Below, one piece after another: positions 26,500 to 35,651 of a DNA stretch of 64,000 bases; position 1 is the stretch's first letter; every line of letters starts with the position of its first letter. Source of the stretch: Amycolatopsis methanolica 239 (lineage in GTDB: Bacteria > Actinomycetota > Actinomycetes > Mycobacteriales > Pseudonocardiaceae). The stretch spans positions 6,200,001 through 6,264,000 of the forward strand of contig NZ_CP009110.1 of the NCBI RefSeq assembly GCF_000739085.1, given 5' to 3'. Under the pieces are notes generated by a model, which had not been told where the DNA came from, did no database searches, and saw nothing but the letters and a program-made list of their open reading frames with translations. The position numbers were made by a program, and so were the translations under genes.

Positions 26500-26945
26500 G
26501 AGTCCACGTGAGCGTGACGAGAAGCCGGCGCGGCTGTCGCCGGAGCAGGCCGCCGCGGCGGCGATGGTGGCCGAGACCGAGCGCGAGGAATGGCCTTGCC
26601 CGGCCCCGACGGCCTGCTGAAGCTGTTCACCGAGCACGCGCCGGAAACGGCAGTGAACGAAGAAGTGACCGAGCACCTCGGTCACGAGAAGAATAAGGCC
26701 GGCCCCGACCGTGATTCGAACGATGCGTGGAGCGGAACTCGGCCGAAGACAGTGTTGCCGGAGGCCGCCGGCGAAGTGCGGATCGACGTACCTCGGGACC
26801 GGGAAGGCACGTTCGAGCGCCAGATCGTGAAGAACCGGCGACGTCGGCCAACGAACGCAGCTCAGATCGTGCTCTCGTTGTACGCAAAAGGAATGACGAC
26901 CAGATAAGTCTCCGCGCATGTTGGCGAGATCCACGGGCGTCGGTG
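26500..26945 (+). mobile_element. IS256-family transposase relic (N-terminal piece)
   Basis: Reading across one frameshift gives LSPEQAAAAAMVAE, GPDGLLKLFTEHAPETAVNEEVTEHLGHEKNK (in part) and RIDVPRDREGTFERQIVKNR. IVLSLYAKGMTT and, past a TAA at 26906, VSAHVGEIHG follow. This is the N-terminal third of IS256/mutator transposases, where the normal text reads GEISAHFAEIYG. It has the same orientation as the central piece at 16134. It marks the right boundary of the Rieske/PucR cluster. Confidence 0.75.
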
Positions 26946-27304
26946 AGCATGCGGTACTGGTCGCGCGGCCGGGACTTCCAACGTTCCGTCAACCGGTCGG
27001 AGAACCACCTGAACGACGCCTCCCGAACCAGCACCTGGTCGATGTCGTGCTCTTCGCGGGATCTCCCGTGATCGCAGGAGTTCCTCCTTCTGGGGCGGGG
27101 AGCTGGCCCACGTCCACGACCCGAATCGCCGCCGGTGACCGCGACAACGGCACCAGGGGCTCCGTCGCCGTGGCCTTGGACGCTTCGTCCGGAACCGAGA
27201 GATCGATCTCCAGATCGCGAGCGGTGCGTTGCCCCACGAACCCGACACAGGTGCCAGTCAGGCGGTCCTCGTCGCGCGCGACCGCAAGGCGAGAGCATGA
27301 AGCG
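26946..27304. other. No recognisable gene (about 360 bp)
   Basis: Fragmentary reverse-strand coding signal is visible (VLVREASFRWFSDRLTER near 27000-27050 in one frame, VDVGQLPAPEGG near 27100 in another). I can match it to no family. It looks like further decayed sequence behind the IS256 relic. Confidence 0.3.
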
Positions 27305-28009
27305 TCAACTCGTCTCCGGTGGGCGGCGCCGAGCTCGACGTACGTTGACCGCCCGCTGCAGCAGCGGGCTGACACCGACGGCGAGCGCGATGATCGCTGA
27401 TGCCGCAATGCCCGGCCACAGGCCGATCCGCACGAGAAGGGCGCCCACGCCGGCACCAGCTCCGATCGCGACGATGGCCACTGCCCGGCGAACCCAGGGC
27501 TGCCCGCTTCGACGCGCAATCCATGAGTCGGCCGCCAGACCGGTGACGGTGGAGGTGACGACCACCGTCGTAACGTCCTTGACCCCGATGTGACGGGCAA
27601 CGCACGCCTGAAGGCCCATCGGCGCGGCTAGCATCGCGGTGAGGACGTGGCCCAGCGGACTGCCCGCCTCGACCGGCATGACCGCGAGCCCGGCGCCGGC
27701 CGCGAAGGTCAGCGCTACGACGAGGAGGAGGCCGGTGGCTCGGGGGACCCAGCCGGCCCCGGCGCCGCGCAGGACGCGGCCGCCGATCGCCGCTCCGGCC
27801 ATGAACGCGGCGAGCGCGATGAGCGGGCCGAGCACCGGGAGATCGTCGGCGCTCGCGACGGCCATCCCCAAGATGACGACGTTTCCGGTCATGTTGCCGG
27901 TGAAGACCTTGTCGAGGCCGAGGTAGCCGACGGCGTCGGAGATCCCGGTCGAGAAGGTGAGGACCAGCATCGAGGCCAGCGCGAAACGTGCGCTCGGCTG
28001 CGTGCTCAC
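27305..28009 (-). CDS. DUF1275 (YoaK-like) membrane protein
   Basis: From the GTG at 28009 (STQPSARFALASM) this is 234 aa with about six transmembrane helices. It has the family signature GISDAVGYLGLDKVFTGNMTGNVVILG (residues about 20-46) and GLQACVARHIGVKDVTTVVVT. The frame is open to an ATG at 28111, but the extension is low-quality and lacks the family start. DUF1275 proteins are inner-membrane proteins of unknown transport-like function. It has no clear link to the catabolic genes on either side. Confidence 0.85.
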   Translation of the reverse strand: MSTQPSARFALASMLVLTFSTGISDAVGYLGLDKVFTGNMTGNVVILGMAVASADDLPVLGPLIALAAFMAGAAIGGRVLRGAGAGWVPRATGLLLVVALTFAAGAGLAVMPVEAGSPLGHVLTAMLAAPMGLQACVARHIGVKDVTTVVVTSTVTGLAADSWIARRSGQPWVRRAVAIVAIGAGAGVGALLVRIGLWPGIAASAIIALAVGVSPLLQRAVNVRRARRRPPETS

Positions 28010-28263
28010 CGGGTCCTGGAGCTGGCGGGCTTTGATGCTGGTTCCTTCCTGTTCGTGCGTCGGGGATCCGGGCCGATCTCGGTCGGCAGGCCGCCGCCAT
28101 GGTGCGACCACCGTTCGCCGAGGGAGATGAGCTCACGGTCGCCGGGAGTGAGAACGGGCGATGGGTTCGTCTCGGCGTTTCTCGTCGTCGGGTCGCGCCA
28201 CTGGCGCGTGTCGGCGGGCGCGACAGCGCCGCGCCCGCCGACCGCGACGTCGGGATGGCAGGG

Positions 28264-29640
28264 TCAGTCGTCCATGGAAACCTTGTTGGTCTCCGGACCC
28301 ATCCGGGCGCCGACGAAGGTCAGCACCCCGGCCACGACGAGGAGGAGTACCGGCACGTGCCGGTAGGACATGACCTCCCCAAGCTGGAGCATGATCGCGC
28401 TGTAGAACGACGGGATCACCACGGCCACGGTGTAGCCGATGCCGTAGCCCGAGGACCGGACGTTGGTCGGGAACCGTTCACACAGGTACGCGACGATCAT
28501 CGCGTTGGGTGCGACGGTGATCACCAGGCACAGGCCGACGAGCAGGATGGTGAGCGGCAGTGATCCGCCGCCGCTGACCACACTGATCATCAGCCAATAA
28601 AGGCCCGCTGAGAGCGTGACGGTACCGACGCCGGCGATCGAGAGCATCCGCCGCCTTCCGAAGCGCTGGCCGAGCAGGCCGCACAGCGGGTAGGCGACCG
28701 CGAGGACGACGTTGGCGATGAGCAGACCCCAAGTGACCGACTGGCCGGGCAGTTTGAAGTAGGAGATCAGCAGGGTGGGGGTGGCTGAGGTCAGGATCTG
28801 GATGCCGAACCACAGGCCGGTCATCAGAACGAACACCTGGATGAGAGCCTTGCGGTTCTCCCCGGAGAACAGTGTCTTCAGCGGCGACCCGGTGGACTTC
28901 TGTCCAGACTTGCGGGCCTCCTCCCACACCGCGGACTCCTGGACCTCCTTGCGGTAGTAGAAGAAGAAGCACAGCGAGAGCACTCCGCCGATGACGAACG
29001 GGATGCGCCAGCCCCACTGCTGATATGGGCCGGTGGCGTTACTCCCGTTGAGCATCCGCATCAGGGCGAAGGTGACCAGCGAGATCGCCACGTAGGCCAG
29101 CGGGTAGGCGCCGGCGATGATCCCACCGACCTGGCCACGCAACCGCCGCGGCGCACCCTCGATGGCGAGGGGGTTGGCGCTGGTGTATTGCCCGCCCATG
29201 AACACGCCGCCGACGAGCCGGAGCAAGGGCAGCAGGATCAGTGCCCAGAAGCCGGCGACAGCGTAGCCGGGCAGCGCCCCCACGAGGAACGTGGTGACGG
29301 TGACACCGCCCGCAGCGATCAGGGTGGTGCGCTTGCGGCCGATCTTGTCGCCGAGGTGGCCAAAGACGAACGTACCGATCGGCCTGCCGAGGAAGGCCGC
29401 GGCGAACAGTGCGAACCCGAAGGTGGTCGCCTCGGTCGCGGACAGGTCGGCCGCCATGAAGTAGCCCAGGGCCGGGGCCAAGGCGACGATCGGCAGATAG
29501 ATGTCGAAGTAGTCGACGAACAAGCCGAACCAGGCGCCCTTCGCAGCGCTCTTGGCCTGTGGGGTCATTCGCTCTGTGGCCGGGTCGGTCGTCAACGGCT
29601 CAGCGGCCGACGCGCCGTCGGCGGTCTTCTTGGTGCTCAC
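28264..29640 (-). CDS. MFS transporter, metabolite:H+ symporter (MHS) type
   Basis: 458 aa with 12 predicted transmembrane helices. The motif-A loop FGHLGDKIGRKRTTLIAAG follows helix 2, and a long central loop and EAPRRLRGQVGG-like segment typify sugar-acid/organic-acid carriers of the MHS group. It is the last gene of the minus-strand run behind the cupin and molybdenum hydroxylase genes. It therefore probably imports the substrate or exports a product of that cluster; the substrate cannot be read from sequence. Confidence 0.9.
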   Translation of the reverse strand: MSTKKTADGASAAEPLTTDPATERMTPQAKSAAKGAWFGLFVDYFDIYLPIVALAPALGYFMAADLSATEATTFGFALFAAAFLGRPIGTFVFGHLGDKIGRKRTTLIAAGGVTVTTFLVGALPGYAVAGFWALILLPLLRLVGGVFMGGQYTSANPLAIEGAPRRLRGQVGGIIAGAYPLAYVAISLVTFALMRMLNGSNATGPYQQWGWRIPFVIGGVLSLCFFFYYRKEVQESAVWEEARKSGQKSTGSPLKTLFSGENRKALIQVFVLMTGLWFGIQILTSATPTLLISYFKLPGQSVTWGLLIANVVLAVAYPLCGLLGQRFGRRRMLSIAGVGTVTLSAGLYWLMISVVSGGGSLPLTILLVGLCLVITVAPNAMIVAYLCERFPTNVRSSGYGIGYTVAVVIPSFYSAIMLQLGEVMSYRHVPVLLLVVAGVLTFVGARMGPETNKVSMDD

Positions 29641-29895
29641 CGGGCCTCATCCCTCCGGTCTGCGTCGGCGAGGCCGGACGTCGTCGGCCTGTCGTTCGGG
29701 GGATGGGGAAATATCGTAGCCATGATCGTCTCTTCTCTTCGCGAACGGGGGCAGGCGCAGGCCAGCGGGAATGTCGACGTTGACAGCAGGTGACCGGGGG
29801 CGCCCCTACGAAGAGTGGGAGCGGGGTGGTCGGGGCGGCCGCGGCTGGAACGCCGCCCGGGCCGCCGGAGCGGTCAAGCAGCCCGGGCGGTGGTC

Positions 29896-30435
29896 TCAGG
29901 CCGTGATCTGGGTCGTCAGGTGCGCGTCGCGGTTCTTGAGCATTTCCGCGTCGGCATAACCCATCAGCTCGGGGTTGCCCTTGCCGAGCATGACCTGGAA
30001 GTACACGGGCTCCAGGCTGGTGTTGTCGTAACCGTGAATTACCCCTGGCGGGCACGCCACGGTCTCCCACGGGCCGAGGGTGCGGGTGATCCGGTTGCCC
30101 TCCTCGTCCTCGACGAACACCTCGAGGTGGCCCTGGAGGACGAAGAACACCTCCTCCACCTCGTGGGTGTGCGGGGCGTTGCCTTGACCCGGCGGCACAA
30201 ACATGATGCTGAGCGTGAACGCCCGGGCCGGGATGATGGTGGGGTCGGTGACCTTGCCCGAGCCGCCCGCGCCGATGAACCGGTGCTGTGCGCGGCGATA
30301 CCCGTCGATGCGGGCGTCGGCGAAGGCGTCCCAGTCGGCGGTCTTGTCCCGGAACCGGCCGGTGTAGGTGTCGGCGATCTCCTGGAGCGAGAGCTTCTCG
30401 ACGTCCGGCGGACGCGGGTGGAATGCTTTACCCAT
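29896..30435 (-). CDS. Cupin-domain protein (single-domain)
   Basis: 179 aa. The metal site is visible as PHTHEVEEVFFVLQG (two His and a Glu near residues 91-98) and a second cupin motif CPPGVIHGYDN with the fourth His. The N-terminal 60 residues (FHPRPPDVEKLSLQEIAD) are an extension I do not recognise. It could be a small dioxygenase, isomerase or sensor. It lies 48 bp downstream of the large hydroxylase subunit and is probably in the same transcript. Confidence 0.85.
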   Translation of the reverse strand: MGKAFHPRPPDVEKLSLQEIADTYTGRFRDKTADWDAFADARIDGYRRAQHRFIGAGGSGKVTDPTIIPARAFTLSIMFVPPGQGNAPHTHEVEEVFFVLQGHLEVFVEDEEGNRITRTLGPWETVACPPGVIHGYDNTSLEPVYFQVMLGKGNPELMGYADAEMLKNRDAHLTTQITA

Positions 30436-30483
30436 GATTCTCCTCTGGTCGGTGTAGGGGTTGGGGTCGGTTCAGGAACCGAG

Positions 30484-32907
30484 CTACGCCGTGCGTGCCC
30501 GTTCGATGGCCTGGTGCACGCTGAACGGGGTGACGGGGAGCCGGTCGATCGAGACGCCGAGCGGGGCTAGGGCGTCGACGACGGCGTTGGCGATCGCGGC
30601 GGGAGGGGAGATCGTCCCCGCCTCGCCGACTCCCTTGACGCCGAGCGGGTTGCGCTCGGACGGGGTCTCCAGGTGGATCTGGTGCGCCACCGGGATGTCG
30701 TTCATCGTGGGCAGCAGGTAGTCCATGAATGTCGTGGTCTGCGGCTGCCCCTGCGGGTCGTAGACCAGCTGCTCGTAGAGGGCGGCGCCGATGCCCTGGG
30801 CGACCCCCCCTTGGATCTGCCCGTCAACGATCTGGGGGTGGATGATGCGCCCGCAGTCGTGCACGATCACCATGTTCTTCAGGTCCACGAAGCCGGTTTC
30901 GACGTCGACCTCGACCTCGGCGACCTGGAAGCCGTAGCCGAAGGTCACCGTAGGCGGAACGAAGTAGTAGGTCTCCTTGATCCCGGCTTCGAAGTCCTTC
31001 GGGACCTGCGAGTGTGGGCCGGGCGCGGCGGCAGCGGCGATCTGGGCGAAGGTCACCATCCGATCGGGCTCGTCGGCGACGAAGACCGTCGAGTCGGCGA
31101 GCTCGAGGGTCTCCCGCGGCGCGCCGAGGATGGTGGCGGCGATCGCGACGATGCGCTCGCGGAGCCTGCGGGAGGCGACCAGAACGGCCGAGCCCGCGGT
31201 CACCGCGCTGCGCGAGGCGAACGTTCCGCAGCCGTAGGGCACCACGGCGGTGTCCCCGGCACGCACGATGACCTGGTCGATGTGCGTCCCGAGCTCATCG
31301 CACGCGATCTGGGCTAACGTAGTGCGGTGGCTCTGGCCGTGCGGTGCGCTGCCGGCGCCGACCAGAACGACGCCGGCGGGCGTGAGCTCGACCTGGGCGC
31401 CCTCGAAGGGGCCGATGCCGGTGCCCTCGACGTAGGTGCCGACACCGATGCCGCGCCAAACGCCGCGCTCGCGCAGTGCCTGCTGGTCGTGCTTGTGCCG
31501 CTCGTAGTCGACGGCGGCGAGCGCCTTGTCGAAGGCTGAAGGAAAGTCGACGGCGTCGTAGACGATCTCGTTGCCGTCCCGGTACGGCATCCCCCGCGAG
31601 CAGGGCATGTCTTCCACGGGCACGAGGTTGCGCCGCATGACCTCGACTGGGTCGAGGCCCAGCTTGCGTGCGATCTCGACGACGAGCCGGTCCATCGCGA
31701 AGATGGCCTCCGGTCGTCCTGCGCCGCGGTAGGGGACGTTCGGCGTCTTGTTGGTGAGCACGCACTCGCCGCGCGAGCGAAAGTGCGGCACCTGGTAGAG
31801 GCTGCGGAAGTGCGCGGCACTGTTGTACGCGCAGGTGATGGAGAACGGATTGTAGGCGCCGCAGTCCAGCAGGAAGCGGTCGTCGATGGCGACGACGGTG
31901 CCGTCTGGCTCGTAGGCGACGTCGACGAAGTGGATCTGGTCGCGGGAGTGGGCGGTGGAGGTGAGGTGCTCTAGGCGATCCTCGATCCACCGCAGCGGGA
32001 TGCGGTAGGTAAGGGCGAGGTGCGCCATGAGCACCTCCTCGGGGTAGACCTGCACCTTCGGGCCGAACCCGCCGCCGACGTCGGGCGCGGTCACGCGGAC
32101 CTTGTGCTCGGGCACGTCGAGCTGCTCGCAGATACGGGTCCGGACCATGAACGGCGCCTGGGTCGAGCTCCAGACTTGCAGCTCGTCGGCGACTCGGTCG
32201 AAAGTTGCGACCACGCCGCGGGTCTCCATAGGTACGCCGGCCTGCCGCTGGGTGGTGAAGCGGAAGCTGTCGGTGTGCGTCGCCTTAGCGAAGGCGGCGG
32301 TGACGTCGCCCGCCTCGACCTCGAAGTAGGCCTGGGTGTTGCGGGGTATGTCTTCATGCAGCAACGGGGCCCCGTCGGCGATCGCTTCCTCGGGGTCGAC
32401 GATCACCGGAAGGTCGGAGTACTCGACTTCGATCAGTCCGAGCGCGTCCTCGGCGACGTAGCGGTCGGTCGCGATGACCGCGGCGATCGCCTGGCCGACG
32501 TAGCGGACCCGGTCCACCGGGAGCACCTCGATGTCACACGGGAGAGTGACCGGCGACGCCGCCTCGGCGAGTCCGGGCGGGGTGTGCTCCTGGTCGACGA
32601 ACCGGCTGAACGGCTTGACCGCGTCCGCGATGTCCGTCCCGGTGATCACCGCGTGCACGCCGGGCAGGCTTTCCGCCGCGCTGGTATCGATCGAGACGAT
32701 CCGGGCGTGCGCGACGCCGCTGCGCAGCATCGCGACCTCGAGCATGCCGGGCAGTTCGATGTCGGCGACGTAGGTGCCCGTACCTGTGACGAGCGGCCGG
32801 TCTTCCTTACGCCGGACGCTGCGGCCGACCCAGGAGGTGCCCGGCGGTGGCGCGGACTCCACTTCCGGGACCACGTGGCCGGAATGGGCTGGCAGGGTGG
32901 CGGTCAT
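30484..32907 (-). CDS. Molybdenum hydroxylase large subunit (CoxL-like form II, xanthine-dehydrogenase family)
   Basis: 807 aa. N-terminal RRKEDRPLVTGTGTYVADI and the MPT-binding blocks GGGFGPKVQVYPEE and GKxxGxGxYxEGTGIGPFEG are present. The active-site loop reads VPYRGAGRPEA, the form II signature; true CO dehydrogenases carry AYxCSFR. The C-terminal ALAPLGVSIDRLPVTP and NPLGVKGVGEAGT, with the catalytic Glu, are intact. It should hydroxylate a heterocycle or aldehyde with water as oxygen source. It overlaps the small-subunit gene by four bases. Confidence 0.95.
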   Translation of the reverse strand: MTATLPAHSGHVVPEVESAPPPGTSWVGRSVRRKEDRPLVTGTGTYVADIELPGMLEVAMLRSGVAHARIVSIDTSAAESLPGVHAVITGTDIADAVKPFSRFVDQEHTPPGLAEAASPVTLPCDIEVLPVDRVRYVGQAIAAVIATDRYVAEDALGLIEVEYSDLPVIVDPEEAIADGAPLLHEDIPRNTQAYFEVEAGDVTAAFAKATHTDSFRFTTQRQAGVPMETRGVVATFDRVADELQVWSSTQAPFMVRTRICEQLDVPEHKVRVTAPDVGGGFGPKVQVYPEEVLMAHLALTYRIPLRWIEDRLEHLTSTAHSRDQIHFVDVAYEPDGTVVAIDDRFLLDCGAYNPFSITCAYNSAAHFRSLYQVPHFRSRGECVLTNKTPNVPYRGAGRPEAIFAMDRLVVEIARKLGLDPVEVMRRNLVPVEDMPCSRGMPYRDGNEIVYDAVDFPSAFDKALAAVDYERHKHDQQALRERGVWRGIGVGTYVEGTGIGPFEGAQVELTPAGVVLVGAGSAPHGQSHRTTLAQIACDELGTHIDQVIVRAGDTAVVPYGCGTFASRSAVTAGSAVLVASRRLRERIVAIAATILGAPRETLELADSTVFVADEPDRMVTFAQIAAAAAPGPHSQVPKDFEAGIKETYYFVPPTVTFGYGFQVAEVEVDVETGFVDLKNMVIVHDCGRIIHPQIVDGQIQGGVAQGIGAALYEQLVYDPQGQPQTTTFMDYLLPTMNDIPVAHQIHLETPSERNPLGVKGVGEAGTISPPAAIANAVVDALAPLGVSIDRLPVTPFSVHQAIERARTA

Positions 32908-33473
32908 GCTGCGTCCTCCGGTTCAGTTCGCTCCCCGTCCACGGACGGCGTCCCCTTGTCGGCGGCACCGCAGGCGGACCCGCAGGCTGCCCGTTTGTCC
33001 GCCGCGCACTGCACCGCCCGCACGATCGCGGAGTAGCCGGTGCAGCGGCAGATGTTGCCGCCGAGCTGGTCGCGGATCGTCGCGTCGTCGGTGGGGTGTC
33101 CCTCGGCGAGGAACTCCTGGGTCGCCATGACGAAGCCCGGCGTGCAGAACCCGCACTGCAGGCCGTGCTGCTCGGAGAACGCCTGCTGGACCTCGTCGAG
33201 TTCACCGTCCTGCGCGATCCCCTCGATCGTCGTGATCTCGTGGCGTTGCGCGGTGACGGCCAGCACCAGGCACGCCCGGGCGGAGTAGCCGTCGAGCAGG
33301 ACGGTGCAGGCACCGCACACACCGTGCTCGCACCCGAGGTGCGTGCCGGTCAGCCCGAGCTTGTCGCGCAGGAAGTCCGCCAGACTGATCCGGGGTTCGG
33401 CCTCGGCCGTCAGCGTGGCACCGTTGACAGCCAGGGTGATCGCGATTTCCTGGCCGGTGGCCTGGACGCTCAT
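32904..33473 (-). CDS. Molybdenum hydroxylase [2Fe-2S] small subunit (CoxS-like)
   Basis: 189 aa. The plant-type [2Fe-2S] centre is CEHGVCGACTVLLDGYSARAC (residues about 52-72). The alpha-helical second centre is QCGFCTPGFV and GNICRCTGY. After residue 165 a short tail rich in Cys/Ala (CAADKRAACGSACG) exceeds the normal end of the family and might be adventitious. It is coupled by four-base overlaps to both the large and FAD subunits. Confidence 0.95.
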   Translation of the reverse strand: MSVQATGQEIAITLAVNGATLTAEAEPRISLADFLRDKLGLTGTHLGCEHGVCGACTVLLDGYSARACLVLAVTAQRHEITTIEGIAQDGELDEVQQAFSEQHGLQCGFCTPGFVMATQEFLAEGHPTDDATIRDQLGGNICRCTGYSAIVRAVQCAADKRAACGSACGAADKGTPSVDGERTEPEDAA

Positions 33474-34345
33474 GAGTTGTCCTCGATCCTCTCGGCGGCG
33501 CGGGTGAGGGCCCGCCGGACTATGACGCCCACCAGCCGCCGCCGGTACTCGGCGTCTCCATGCAGGTCCGGGGTGGGCTCAGCGGCCTCGACGGCGGCAT
33601 CGGCGGCTTCCGCGAAGGCGGCCTCCCCAACTGGTCTGCCACGGAGCGCTTCCTCGGCAGCGGTCAGCCGCACGACCGCGGGCGCGGCGCCGGAGGCGGC
33701 CAGGCGCGCGCTCGTGATGCGACCGTCGCCGTCGGTCTCCAGGGCCGCCGCGGCAGACGCGATGGCGAAGTCGCCGTGGCGGCGGGCAAGCTCGACGAAG
33801 GCGGTGCCGGTCGTGGGCGAGGCCAGCGGGAACCGGACCTCGGTGAGAAGCTCACCTGGCTCGAGGGTGGTGGCCAGGAAGCCGTCGAAGAACTCGGCCG
33901 CGCCAAGGGTCCGCGCGCCGGACGGACCGAGGATCACGAACGTGGCGTCGAGCAGCATCGCCAGGACGGTCCACTCCGCGGAGGGGTCGGCGTGAACGAG
34001 GCTGCCCCCGACGGTCCCCCGGTTGCGGATGGCCACGTGGCCGATGTGACGGACGGCCTCGGCGATCATCGGCGACCGGGCCGCGACGCGCGGGTCGAGC
34101 TCGATGTCGCGGTGTCGACACAGCGCGCCGACCACGAGCTCGTCGGGTGTGTGCCGGTGGTGCGCCAGCTCGGTCACGCCGTTCAGGTCGATCAGTGCCG
34201 TGGGCGCGGCGAGTCGCAGTCCGAGCAGCGGCAGCAGGCTCTGACCGCCGGCCAGGAACTTGGCATCCTCACCGTGCCGGGCCAGCAGATCTACCGCCTC
34301 TGCCGCGGTCCCTGGCGCCTCGTAGGCGAACGCCGCGGGCTTCAT
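33470..34345 (-). CDS. Molybdenum hydroxylase FAD subunit (CoxM-like)
   Basis: 291 aa of the FAD_binding_5/CO_deh_flav_C type. It has AKFLAGGQSLLPLLGLRLA (residues 29-47) and the second FAD motif TVGGSLVHADPSAEW (about 111-125). It completes the L-S-M hydroxylase, passing electrons from the iron-sulfur subunit to FAD and on to NAD+ or a quinone. It is coupled to RidA upstream through an ATGA overlap at 34342-34345. Confidence 0.94.
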   Translation of the reverse strand: MKPAAFAYEAPGTAAEAVDLLARHGEDAKFLAGGQSLLPLLGLRLAAPTALIDLNGVTELAHHRHTPDELVVGALCRHRDIELDPRVAARSPMIAEAVRHIGHVAIRNRGTVGGSLVHADPSAEWTVLAMLLDATFVILGPSGARTLGAAEFFDGFLATTLEPGELLTEVRFPLASPTTGTAFVELARRHGDFAIASAAAALETDGDGRITSARLAASGAAPAVVRLTAAEEALRGRPVGEAAFAEAADAAVEAAEPTPDLHGDAEYRRRLVGVIVRRALTRAAERIEDNS

Positions 34346-34731
34346 CGCGCGGTGCCGTCGTCGGCTTGTCGCCGGGCTACCGCCTCGATCTCGACCGTGG
34401 CCCCATAAGGCAGAGCCGAGACGGCGAGGAAGCTGCGCGCCGGGCGGGGAGCCTCGAACCGGGCGATCAGCTGATCATTGGCAGCTTCGCGGAGGCTGAT
34501 GTCGGTGACGAAGTAGGTCAGCTTGACGAGATCTGCCAAGCAGAGCCCGACAGTGCCGAGTCGCTCCTCAAGGCGGTCGAGGGCCGCGTCGAGCGCTTCG
34601 CTGGCCCCTGTGACCGGCTCACCCGCGCGATCGACAGCTAGGGCGCCGGAGACGTAGGCCGTGTCACCTACGAGCCTCGCGGGCGAGTAAGGGTGGGCCC
34701 GGTCGACGGGCGAGTGAGCTTCAGTCGTCAT
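34342..34731 (-). CDS. RidA/YjgF-family imine deaminase-like protein
   Basis: From the ATG at 34731 (MTTEAHSPVDRAHPYSPARL) this is 129 aa; the frame is open to 34767. GDTAYVSGALAVDRAGEPVTG and the C-terminal RSFLAVSALPYGATVEIEAVA are RidA hallmarks. The active-site Arg is probably in the PARSFLA turn. RidA hydrolyses imines to ketones and ammonia. It leads the hydroxylase operon and sits beside a NadX-like dehydrogenase whose product would be an imine (inference). Confidence 0.88.
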   Translation of the reverse strand: MTTEAHSPVDRAHPYSPARLVGDTAYVSGALAVDRAGEPVTGASEALDAALDRLEERLGTVGLCLADLVKLTYFVTDISLREAANDQLIARFEAPRPARSFLAVSALPYGATVEIEAVARRQADDGTAR

Positions 34732-34764
34732 TCCCACACGGTATTCCAAGTTATTTTTAGTTGA

Positions 34765-34779
34765 CAAGATCTAATCTTG
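34765..34779. promoter_or_regulatory. Palindrome CAAGAT-CTA-ATCTTG upstream of the RidA-hydroxylase operon
   Basis: This perfect 6-3-6 inverted repeat lies in an unusually AT-rich 50-bp stretch upstream of the RidA gene. It contains the octamer AGATCTAA at 34767-34774, which recurs at 37786-37793 in the GGT/ALDH divergent promoter. It is a candidate operator for the cluster's GntR regulator. Confidence 0.45.
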
Positions 34780-34818
34780 AAAACTTTGTGTCACAAGCGG
34801 ACGGCTGTCCGTTTGCGT

Positions 34819-35610
34819 CTAACGGAACGCCGGACGAGCCCGAGGGCCCAGGTCGGCGAGGCAGCGCAGCACCGCCCACGCGACCAGTGCGCTGGTCGCG
34901 GGGTTAGCTGGGCTCGGGTAGTTCTCCAAGACGAACCGATGCACGCCGAGGTCCGAGGTGACGGTCACCTCGTGCCTGGTCCGCTCCGCGTTCGGATCGG
35001 CCACCAGCTCTACGTGCACCGCCTCGGGCGAATCGACGGCCAGGGCCAGCGCCGCGGCGACATTGAGGTTGGCGGGGAACAGCTCCGCGGCTTGCTCCGG
35101 TCCGCCACTGAAGACAACGGATGGCGCGTCACCCGGACGGGCCTGCTGCAACCCGTCGCGCTGCTCGTCTGACATCCAGGGTTGCACGAGCGCGGGCGGG
35201 CGCTTCGTCGTGCGAAGGTCCACCCGGACCCCGGAGCCCGAGAGCCGTGCCGCGCGAATCAGGTCGAGGCCGGCGATCGCACCGGTGCTCAGGATGATCC
35301 GGCCCGGCCCAGGGTGATCTAGCAGCGGTCGCACCGCGGGCCGGAGAAACGCCCCGGTGGACACCGCGAGAAGAGTGCCGCCACGCTCGAGAACCGCGGG
35401 TGCGATTTCCTGCAGAGCCTGCGAGCCCGCCGCCTCCACGATGATGTCCGCGGTGTCCACGAGGGCGTCGACGTCCGCGACGGCGAACTCCTCCGGGGCG
35501 CCCGCCTTATCCATGATCCCGGCGAGCACGGCCCCCGGCACCCGGCCCGCAATGAGCGCTTCCACTACCTGACGACCGATCGCGCCGTAGCCGACGAGAC
35601 CGACCCGCAT
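34819..35610 (-). CDS. NadX-like L-aspartate dehydrogenase family protein
   Basis: From the ATG at 35610 (MRVGLVGYGAIGRQVVEAL) this is 263 aa. It has a Rossmann GxGxxG and FPANLNVAAALALAVDSPEAVHVELVADP, the C-terminal catalytic region of aspartate dehydrogenases, read in part. A GTG at 35655 overlapping the CoxG stop is an alternative coupled start. The family oxidises L-aspartate to iminosuccinate or reduces the reverse. The RidA gene next door could hydrolyse that imine. Specificity for aspartate itself is not certain in this context. Confidence 0.83.
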   Translation of the reverse strand: MRVGLVGYGAIGRQVVEALIAGRVPGAVLAGIMDKAGAPEEFAVADVDALVDTADIIVEAAGSQALQEIAPAVLERGGTLLAVSTGAFLRPAVRPLLDHPGPGRIILSTGAIAGLDLIRAARLSGSGVRVDLRTTKRPPALVQPWMSDEQRDGLQQARPGDAPSVVFSGGPEQAAELFPANLNVAAALALAVDSPEAVHVELVADPNAERTRHEVTVTSDLGVHRFVLENYPSPANPATSALVAWAVLRCLADLGPRARPAFR

Positions 35611-35651
35611 CGCGTCGACACCGGCCTCGGACCGGGCGAGAGATTCCGCCG

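Noticed and set aside
30484..34345. Aerobic CO dehydrogenase (coxLSM)
   Set aside because: The large-subunit loop is PYRGAGR (form II), not the AYxCSFR of true CO dehydrogenase, so CO oxidation is not supported.
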